Shown: positions 7,630 through 12,607 of the stretch, piece after piece
Layout: each line of letters begins with the position of its first letter
How positions within the stretch are numbered: position 1 is the first letter of the stretch
DNA from: Methylococcaceae bacterium
GTDB lineage: Bacteria; Pseudomonadota; Gammaproteobacteria; Methylococcales; Methylomonadaceae
Assembly: GCA_947506075.1 (NCBI GenBank)
Contig: CANNNN010000035.1
Coordinates: forward strand, 1-12,607
Direction of reading: 5' to 3'
DNA length: 12,607 nucleotides
The notes under the pieces: model-generated
Databases searched by the model: none
What the model was told of the DNA's origin: nothing
The model's input: only the letters and a program-made list of their open reading frames with translations
Made by a program: the position numbers and the translations under genes

Positions 7630-7645
7630 TGTGATTTCAGACACA
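7630..7645 (+). promoter_or_regulatory. Candidate CRP-like operator at -41.5 of fecR promoter
   Basis: The sequence is TGTGA-TTTCAG-ACACA. It matches the TGTGA-N6-TCACA consensus at 9 of 10 half-site bases. A GATAAT -10-like hexamer lies at 7667-7672 with no good -35. If transcription starts at about 7679, the dyad centre (7637.5) falls at -41.5, the standard position for class II CRP activation. The leader to the ATG at 7695 would be only about 16 nt. Confidence 0.4.
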
Positions 7646-7694
7646 GAGCAAAAAAGGTCCTTAGGTGATAATAGTCATATAGAATGCAGTTCCG

Positions 7695-9086
7695 ATGAGA
7701 AAAGACATGAACAGATCAATAAAGGTGAGTTGCTCGAAGGTATTTCAGATCAATGAAAAACACAGAATCAGCCTAGCTATGGTTTTTCTGGCCTTGAGCG
7801 TCAACGCACAAGGCAGTCCGGATCAGGCGGGTAACGTCACCTTGGTTATCGGTCAGGCTTGGTCGCATAACAAACAAAGTGAGCCGCATTTACTAAAACG
7901 CGGAGATCCTGTTTATGTGGACGAAACCCTAGAAACCTCCGCCGGTGGTCATGTGCATTTGCGCTTTATCGATGACGGTACGGTCAGTCTGCGTCCTAAC
8001 AGTCGCCTGAGTATCGAACTTTATCATTACGACCCCTTGAAGCCAGAAAACAGCGCGATCCGCTTCAACCTGGAAGCAGGGGTCGTTCGCAGTATTTCCG
8101 GAAAAGCCACCGAAGCTGCCCACGACAGGTTTCGATTAAACACCCCGATCACCGCGATAGGGGTGTTAGGCACTGATTTTGTGGTGCGCGCAGAAGCCGA
8201 AAAAATGTGGGCCGGGGTGTATTCGGGCACCATTGCGATTTCCCCTCTGAATGCACAGTGTGCGACCAATGGCCTGGGCGCCTGTTCGGGTGCTACACTA
8301 TTATCCGAAGCGATGGGTAGTGTGATGCTGGAATTTAGTGGCCGCAGGGAAAAAGAAAAAATTGTGCCGATGGATCCGGCAATCTTGTCAAAAGCCGGCC
8401 ATGCCGGCGGTGATAAATCCACAGAATCTGCTTCAGCTACTGTAGTATCTGTCCCATCGTCTCAGACTATCCCGGGAAGTATCGCCATTACGGATATGAT
8501 AGCGACCAAAAGGGCAGAAGATACCCCATTGGTTACATCTAATCCACCCGTAGTACCCGTAGTACCCGTTCAAGCACCATCACCCTTTGCCTGGGCACGT
8601 TGGGGTAGTCAATTTCCAGGCGATACCATCAGCCAGAGTTATGCTGATGCGCAAAAAGGCAGGGAAATAACCGTTGGCAGTCGCTATTTTGCCCTGTTCC
8701 GTAGCCCCTCTGCGTTGACCGAACTCGATCCCCGAGCCGGAACCTACGATTTCAAACTCGCGCAAGGTCAGGTTTATTTTATCGGTAATGGCGCTTCTTG
8801 GCTGCCACAGGTCAATACCCTCGCGCATCTGGATGCTGCATCATTGCAAGTCGATTTTTCCCGGCGCCAGTTTACAACTCATTTGGAAATGAGTTATCCG
8901 CAAGTCGGTTCAACCGTGCTTAATCTGTCCGGCCCGATCCAGAATAATGGCTTGTTTGTCGCGCAGGATGCTAGTGGCAAAGTGGCCGGAGCCTTATCTA
9001 CTGATGGCGCTTATGCGGGTATGCTGTTTGATCGGACAATTCCTTTGGGAACTTTTCAGGGAATTACCAATTGGACCCAAAAATGA
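7695..9086 (+). CDS. Secreted FecR-domain protein with C-terminal beta-rich domain
   Basis: This protein has 463 residues. After a 24-residue polar lead, a signal peptide follows (HRISLAMVFLALSVNA, likely cleaved near residue 38-40), with no lipobox Cys. Residues about 46-180 are a FecR domain (PF04773 type): GDPVYVDETLETSAGGHVHL, DDGTVSLRPNSRLSIE, FNLEAGVVRSISGK and NTPITAIGVLGTDFVV. A possible disulphide pair is C189/C197. Residues 240-300 are a low-complexity Ser/Pro/Val linker. Residues about 300-463 are beta-rich, with VDFSRRQFTTHLEMSY and GKVAGALSTDGAYAGMLF, recalling the C-terminal small barrel of TbpB/hemophilin-like proteins that Slam exports. Classical FecR is an inner-membrane anti-sigma regulator; this one has no cytoplasmic domain, so it is probably a periplasmic or surface sensor or scaffold. 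No strong ribosome site; ATG 7707 is an alternative start. Its 3' end overlaps the cyclase gene. Confidence 0.88.
   Translation: MRKDMNRSIKVSCSKVFQINEKHRISLAMVFLALSVNAQGSPDQAGNVTLVIGQAWSHNKQSEPHLLKRGDPVYVDETLETSAGGHVHLRFIDDGTVSLRPNSRLSIELYHYDPLKPENSAIRFNLEAGVVRSISGKATEAAHDRFRLNTPITAIGVLGTDFVVRAEAEKMWAGVYSGTIAISPLNAQCATNGLGACSGATLLSEAMGSVMLEFSGRREKEKIVPMDPAILSKAGHAGGDKSTESASATVVSVPSSQTIPGSIAITDMIATKRAEDTPLVTSNPPVVPVVPVQAPSPFAWARWGSQFPGDTISQSYADAQKGREITVGSRYFALFRSPSALTELDPRAGTYDFKLAQGQVYFIGNGASWLPQVNTLAHLDAASLQVDFSRRQFTTHLEMSYPQVGSTVLNLSGPIQNNGLFVAQDASGKVAGALSTDGAYAGMLFDRTIPLGTFQGITNWTQK
8546..8569 (+). repeat. Short 9-nt tandem repeat in the FecR-protein linker
   Basis: The unit ACCCGTAGT occurs twice in full and once in part, encoding a VVPVVPV stretch in the proline-rich linker between the FecR and C-terminal domains. 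As 9 is a multiple of 3, a copy-number change would alter linker length without a frameshift. Confidence 0.6.
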
Positions 9087-11017
9087 TAACCAGCGAAGCC
9101 TTGTTAAAAAGTCGTTTAACACCGTTATTATTGGCAACGGTGCTGACCCTGACGGTCAGCGTTTTTTGGACAAAGCCTTTTTCCAGCATTGAAGCTATAG
9201 TTGGCGACCAGTTGTGGCGGTTGATAGGTAGCTCTGTAGCGCAAGAGCGGCGCGTGGTGGTCATTGATATCGATGAAGCCAGCATTGCCCATTACGGTGC
9301 CTGGCCGTGGCCCCGGGAGCGTACCGCCGAACTGCTAAATCGCCTCAGCGAGCAAGGCGTTGAACAGCGCATTGTGGATATTGCCTTTCCCGAGGCCAAG
9401 CCAGGAGACGATCAGTTGGCTGCGGCCTTGCTTAAAACGCCGACCGTGCTGGCTCAGATATTAGCTATCCATGCCGGGCAAGATATACACCGGGGAGAGC
9501 TGCAGGGTGGCGTTTTTTCTGATAGATGTACCGATCAATTTCCAGTGGCTGACGGTTCGATAGGCAATGCGGCAGCTCTGCACGCAGCCAGTGCCGGTCA
9601 TATTACCCCACGCATGGAGGCCGATGGCGTCATACGGCGGCTGCCAGCGATTATCTGTTATCAGCATAAAGCCTATGCGACACTGGCACTGGCGGCGCTG
9701 GCGGCAGGCGCTGGCGTGGCACCGGATTTCAGTATCGCTACCGGCAAGACCTGGCTGGAACCGACGGCAAGCCTGCATCATCCCGGACTACCTGGATTTT
9801 CGGTGCCTGTTGATGCAAAAGGCGATATCCTGTTGCCTTGGTGGATATCCAGATCTGCGATGATTTCAATTTCTGCAAAAGACGTGCTGGATGGCACTGT
9901 GCCGGCCGGTTACCTGCAGGGTTCCTGGGCACTACTGGGTGCGAGCGCCTTCGGTACCGGTGACGCGGTGTCGACGCCGCAGGCCGGCGCAGCCAGCAGC
10001 GTCGAAGTTCACGCACAATTGCTAACCGCGCTGCTTGATGATCGTCTGCCTTATCAACCTCGCGGCACCTTAATCTTGCAAGTTGCTTGGATAGCCCTGT
10101 CGGCTTTACTGTTGCTCAGTGCCACCCGGTTTAAGCGGGGTGTACTAAGGGTTTATGGCCCGGTATTGATCGGGCTATTACTAATGGGCGCAACTGCGAC
10201 CCTGCATGCTGCGTTGCTTTATTTCTCCAGCCTATGGCTACCCTGGGTAGCGCCGATGTTTTTCATCCTGGCCTTATTAACATTGCTGACCACCCAAGGC
10301 TATTTGGGTAGTCGTGCCGAAGGTGCTGTGCTCTATCGCAACTTGGCGAGTTATCTGCCGTCCCATGTTGCCCAACAGATTGCCCGTCAGGAACCGAGCA
10401 GCACCTTAAATGCGCATCACGAGCAAGTTATCGTATTGTATGCGGATTTAAGAAACTTCTCGGCGTGGTGTGACCAGTTACCGGCCGAACAGGCCGGTGC
10501 GCTATTGCATAGTTTTTATACCCTGGCCGACAAAATAATCCACCAGCAAGGCGGTGTAGTCGAGGAATATGTCGGCGATGCAGTGATGGGCGTTTGGCGA
10601 GGTATGGAAGGTGACTTACGGCCGCTGCAGGCCGCACAAAGTCTGGCGCAGCGAGGTGAGCAGCTGTTTGGGGCAGAAACCGGCATCGACACCCTGCCGC
10701 CTTTGGCGATAGGCATAGGCATTGAACAGGGCGAAGTTTTGGTTGGAGCTTTTGGTCCGGCCAGGCGCCGCACTCATACTCTCCTGGGGCGGACCGTGAC
10801 CACGGCGATCCGTCTGCAAGCCATGACTGGCGAGTTATCTCAGCCTATTGTGTGCGGTGAAAATATTGCCCAGGTTTGGCGGAAGACTGTCGAGATCATC
10901 TCGCTGGGCAAGTTTATGTTACAAGATCGGCCGCAGCCGACCGAATTATTCGTGCCTGGACAACGGATGACCACGTCCGCAAGCAATCCATCAATGGATA
11001 CACTGCAAAAAGTCTAG
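9071..11017 (+). CDS. CHASE2-domain transmembrane class III nucleotide cyclase
   Basis: This protein has 648 residues. Segment order: TM1 (about 17-34); an extracytoplasmic CHASE2 sensor (about 38-325, with RRVVVIDIDEASIAHYG and WPWPRERTAELL); TM2-TM4 (about 333-352, 362-384, 389-410); then a cytoplasmic class III cyclase domain (about 445-630). Both metal Asp are present, D459 in VLYADLRNFS and D503 in VGDAVMGVW, and R581 matches the catalytic Arg. The substrate Lys position is Glu (E499), the Asp/Thr position is Thr (T570), and the transition-state Asn position is Thr (T577), so specificity and activity are uncertain. TTG 9071 has AGGGA 8 nt upstream; ATG 9083 overlaps the fecR stop as ATGA and is the other credible start (644 residues). 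It probably converts a periplasmic cue into a cyclic nucleotide for the adjacent Crp-family protein (inference). Confidence 0.93.
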   Translation: MDPKMITSEALLKSRLTPLLLATVLTLTVSVFWTKPFSSIEAIVGDQLWRLIGSSVAQERRVVVIDIDEASIAHYGAWPWPRERTAELLNRLSEQGVEQRIVDIAFPEAKPGDDQLAAALLKTPTVLAQILAIHAGQDIHRGELQGGVFSDRCTDQFPVADGSIGNAAALHAASAGHITPRMEADGVIRRLPAIICYQHKAYATLALAALAAGAGVAPDFSIATGKTWLEPTASLHHPGLPGFSVPVDAKGDILLPWWISRSAMISISAKDVLDGTVPAGYLQGSWALLGASAFGTGDAVSTPQAGAASSVEVHAQLLTALLDDRLPYQPRGTLILQVAWIALSALLLLSATRFKRGVLRVYGPVLIGLLLMGATATLHAALLYFSSLWLPWVAPMFFILALLTLLTTQGYLGSRAEGAVLYRNLASYLPSHVAQQIARQEPSSTLNAHHEQVIVLYADLRNFSAWCDQLPAEQAGALLHSFYTLADKIIHQQGGVVEEYVGDAVMGVWRGMEGDLRPLQAAQSLAQRGEQLFGAETGIDTLPPLAIGIGIEQGEVLVGAFGPARRRTHTLLGRTVTTAIRLQAMTGELSQPIVCGENIAQVWRKTVEIISLGKFMLQDRPQPTELFVPGQRMTTSASNPSMDTLQKV

Positions 11018-12228
11018 TGAACTTTACTAGGCAAATTCTCGCGTTGGCGCTGTCCTTCTGCTGCTTTGTGCCCTGCATTGCAGACTCTTACCCATCGGCC
11101 CAAGACTGTACCCAGTCTATAGCCGAACAAGTGCGGCGGGCGGCAGCGCTTAATGCCGGTCAGCATTACACAGAAGCGGCCGATCTGCTGGAGCGCGTGT
11201 TAATGGAGAACCCGGATAATTCCGGCGCTATAGAGCAATACAGCCTAGCCCTGGCCGGGATAGATGCCGTTAGGGGTATCGTGCATGGACAGCCGCAGCC
11301 GAATGTCCACTCGCGGGACTGGCAAGTCAATACGGGGTTGCAATTGCGTGGTGGCTACAGCAGCAATCTTAACCAAGCGCCTACCAATCCAACCCTGCAA
11401 TTAACCTCACCTTCCGGTCCGGTCGCAGTGGAGTTGCTGCCACAGTTTCGCCAACAGGCCGGCTTTGGCACTGAAGCGCAGCTGTCCGGAAATGCCGTCC
11501 GCACACTCGGCAATGCCTTGCAATGGCAGGTGAGAGGTGAGCTGTTTAACCGGCAAACCGATTACGGCGGTTACGCGGATTATCAGGGTAGCAACGTGTT
11601 AACTTCGCTGATGCAGCAGGGTAAGAACGGCTCAGAAACCGGCGTTGCGCTGGGCTTTAACGCCTTACGTTACGATAGCGATGTCTACCTGTATACCGGC
11701 CAGCTCCTGTTTCGTCATGCGGGAGAAAAGGGCAGTTACTGTCAGCCGCAGGGCGGAATAGATCTGTTATGGCAACGGCAACATCAAAACCCGCTGCTAG
11801 ATAGTCGCTATGCCGGACTGATGGCCGGTTTGCTTTGCGACACCCGGCTGGGTTTGTATAATGCCTCGCTCGGCGGCGGCTGGGACTGGGCAACCAGCCT
11901 GCGGCCGGGCGGCGATCAACTGCGCGGCAAACTGGAATTGACAGGAATCTGGTCCACCGATGCGCTAAGTCAGGACAGCTTTATCAAAGCCTCTGCCAGC
12001 ATGCAGCAAAGTCATGACCAGCAAGCTTACAGCGCTTGGCTGGGTAATGGAGCAAGCCGTTACGTAAGTCGGATCGGGGCCGGACTGGATTATGATTGGT
12101 CGCTGAAGTGGGTCGCCGACAACTGGCGTGGCGTAGCCAGCGTCAAATGGCAAAGCCAGGCCAGCAACATCAGCCTGTTTCAAATGGAAACTCTGGAAGG
12201 CTGGCTAGCCGTAAGAATGGTCTGGTAA
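11017..12228 (+). CDS. Outer-membrane TPR plus beta-barrel protein, Slam-like
   Basis: I place the start at GTG 11017, which shares one base with the cyclase stop (TAGTG). It gives MNFTRQILALALSFCCFVPC followed by IADS, a clean signal peptide. The frame stays open back to ATG 10876, but those 47 residues lie inside the cyclase gene and would bury the signal. The 403-residue product has helical TPR-like sequence at about 34-82 (AAALNAGQHYTEAADLLERV), then from about 102 alternating strands with an early GYSSNLNQAP motif. It ends in RMVW, a terminal aromatic residue as in barrel proteins recognised by the Bam complex. Roughly 300 barrel residues would suit about 14 strands. This plan fits Slam (surface lipoprotein assembly modifier, type XI secretion), though the TPR part is short. 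Its likely client is the FecR protein two genes upstream (inference). A generic TPR porin-like protein is the alternative. Confidence 0.85.
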   Translation: MNFTRQILALALSFCCFVPCIADSYPSAQDCTQSIAEQVRRAAALNAGQHYTEAADLLERVLMENPDNSGAIEQYSLALAGIDAVRGIVHGQPQPNVHSRDWQVNTGLQLRGGYSSNLNQAPTNPTLQLTSPSGPVAVELLPQFRQQAGFGTEAQLSGNAVRTLGNALQWQVRGELFNRQTDYGGYADYQGSNVLTSLMQQGKNGSETGVALGFNALRYDSDVYLYTGQLLFRHAGEKGSYCQPQGGIDLLWQRQHQNPLLDSRYAGLMAGLLCDTRLGLYNASLGGGWDWATSLRPGGDQLRGKLELTGIWSTDALSQDSFIKASASMQQSHDQQAYSAWLGNGASRYVSRIGAGLDYDWSLKWVADNWRGVASVKWQSQASNISLFQMETLEGWLAVRMVW

Positions 12229-12350
12229 GATAACTCGTAATAAATAAGCCCCAAAAAATAGAACGCAGATGAATATAGGGTGCTAATCAACAAAAGGCTC
12301 TAAAGTTTCACGGGATTTATCGGCACCACCAGCCATAAAAACCACGAATG
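12229..12350. other. Non-coding tail after the plus-strand operon
   Basis: This is AT-rich sequence after the barrel gene. I find no open frame of note and no convincing hairpin-plus-U-run terminator, so how the plus-strand transcript ends is not visible here. Confidence 0.4.
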
Positions 12351-12479
12351 TCAGTGCAATTCACGCGACTTTATAAAATACAGCAGGGCTGAGCGCGACA
12401 CATCCATAATCTTTGCGATTGATGCTTTAGATACTTTTTTACCCAAAAGCATCTTAATTTCAGTCTCTTTGCCATCTAG
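12351..12479 (-). pseudogene. C-terminal HTH stub of a serine recombinase
   Basis: Forty-two codons and a TGA stop read LDGKETEIKMLLGKKVSKAS and then IAKIMDVSRSALLYFIKSRE-LH. This is the helix-turn-helix tail typical of serine resolvases/invertases (pattern LDGKEAEI..LL.KGVSKASIAKIL.VSR..LY.FI). In-frame stop TAA lies just upstream (12483-12485) and no catalytic domain precedes it, so this is a relic. The break coincides with the palindrome at 12481-12492. Confidence 0.7.
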
Positions 12480-12480
12480 G

Positions 12481-12492
12481 GGTTAATTAACC
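12481..12492. repeat. Perfect 12-bp palindrome at the recombinase break point
   Basis: GGTTAATTAACC is its own reverse complement. It lies 2 nt beyond the first recognisable recombinase codon, so it marks the junction between recombinase-derived and unrelated sequence. It may be a target or end of a mobile element, or chance. Confidence 0.5.
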
Positions 12493-12531
12493 AAAAGAAC
12501 GGTTTGTCGCAGCAGTCCTCTGAAGCCCTTT

Positions 12532-12606
12532 CTACGCAAGGCCTACAGCCGAAATATCGTTTTCAAAACCGGCAATAATATTTTTGATAACCTCTTGAAT
12601 ATTAGG
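12532..12606 (-). CDS. Possible C-terminus of an unidentified gene entering from the right
   Basis: Twenty-four codons ending in TAG at 12534-12532 read PNIQEVIKNIIAGFENDISA followed by VGLA, protein-like helical sequence with no rare-looking codons. I do not recognise the family. The fragment is short and another frame (without this stop) is also open for a stretch, so it may not be a gene. Confidence 0.3.
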   Translation of the reverse strand, partial: PNIQEVIKNIIAGFENDISAVGLA

Positions 12607-12607
12607 C

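Larger units (their letters stand above)
7407..7694. promoter_or_regulatory. Divergent control region between crp-like and fecR-like genes
   Basis: This 288-nt intergenic stretch must hold promoters for both directions. I see no coding potential. It carries several dyads: GCCGGAT/ATCCGGC at 7506-7542, nested ATTTCC-TAAT-GGAAAT at 7522-7537, the perfect 14-mer CATCAAGCTTGATG at 7550-7563 inside a longer bulged dyad 7543-7566, and TGAATATTCA at 7611-7620. It also holds a CRP-like site at 7630-7645. A second possible plus-strand promoter is TTGATG (7558-7563), 17 nt, CATAAA (7581-7586). Confidence 0.6.

Noticed and set aside
10876..11016. Upstream extension of the barrel gene from ATG 10876
   Set aside because: It lies wholly inside the cyclase gene, reads as a shadow sequence, and would hide the signal peptide that begins cleanly at GTG 11017.
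12421..12453. 8-bp inverted repeat GATGCTTT/AAAGCATC as a terminator or recombination site
   Set aside because: It lies within the conserved HTH codons of the recombinase stub and has a 17-nt loop, so coding constraint or chance explains it.
1..12607. CRISPR arrays, tRNA, rRNA genes and complete insertion sequences
   Set aside because: I found no regularly spaced repeats, no cloverleaf-like sequence and no transposase; only the recombinase stub hints at mobile DNA.

Overview
The window is a Gram-negative, proteobacterial chromosome segment. Evidence for this is an outer-membrane beta-barrel protein ending in Trp, a periplasmic FecR-type protein and a Wzm/Wzt polysaccharide exporter. The mix of a Crp-family regulator, a CHASE2 cyclase and a FecR protein suggests a gammaproteobacterium, possibly a methanotroph-like one, but I cannot fix the genus from sequence alone.

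Layout. (1) Positions 1-6745, minus strand, form a polysaccharide export and modification operon. In transcription order it holds an ABC-2 permease (Wzm), a MNT nucleotidyltransferase antitoxin, a HEPN toxin of the HepT type, an ABC ATPase fused to a Wzt-like sugar-binding domain and a FkbM methyltransferase, a methyltransferase-GNAT fusion, and a GT4 glycosyltransferase cut by the left edge. Apart from a 40-nt gap after wzm and 17 nt after wzt, the genes overlap by 4-8 nt, so the toxin-antitoxin pair lies inside the exporter operon. (2) Positions 6717-7406, minus, hold a Crp/Fnr-family regulator directly upstream of wzm. (3) Positions 7407-7694 are a divergent control region rich in dyad symmetries, with a CRP-like site placed as at a class II activated promoter. 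(4) Positions 7695-12228, plus, are a tightly overlapping three-gene operon: a secreted FecR-domain protein with a C-terminal beta-rich domain, a CHASE2 transmembrane class III nucleotide cyclase, and an outer-membrane TPR-plus-barrel protein resembling Slam (type XI secretion). (5) Positions 12229-12607 hold no intact gene. They contain the C-terminal HTH stub of a serine recombinase and the possible end of another minus-strand gene, which looks like a mobile-element scar.

How the parts may work together (inference). The right-hand operon looks like an envelope-sensing module: a FecR protein perhaps passed to the surface by its barrel partner, and a cyclase with an extracytoplasmic CHASE2 sensor. 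The adjacent Crp-family protein could read the cyclase signal, control the FecR promoter, and lie upstream of the exporter genes. The cyclase has non-canonical substrate-site residues and the regulator lacks the usual cAMP phosphate-binding Arg-Ser pair, so the second messenger may not be cAMP. In the exporter operon, capping methylation, sugar recognition and ATP-driven export appear fused in one polypeptide, and a HEPN-MNT module is co-translated with it.
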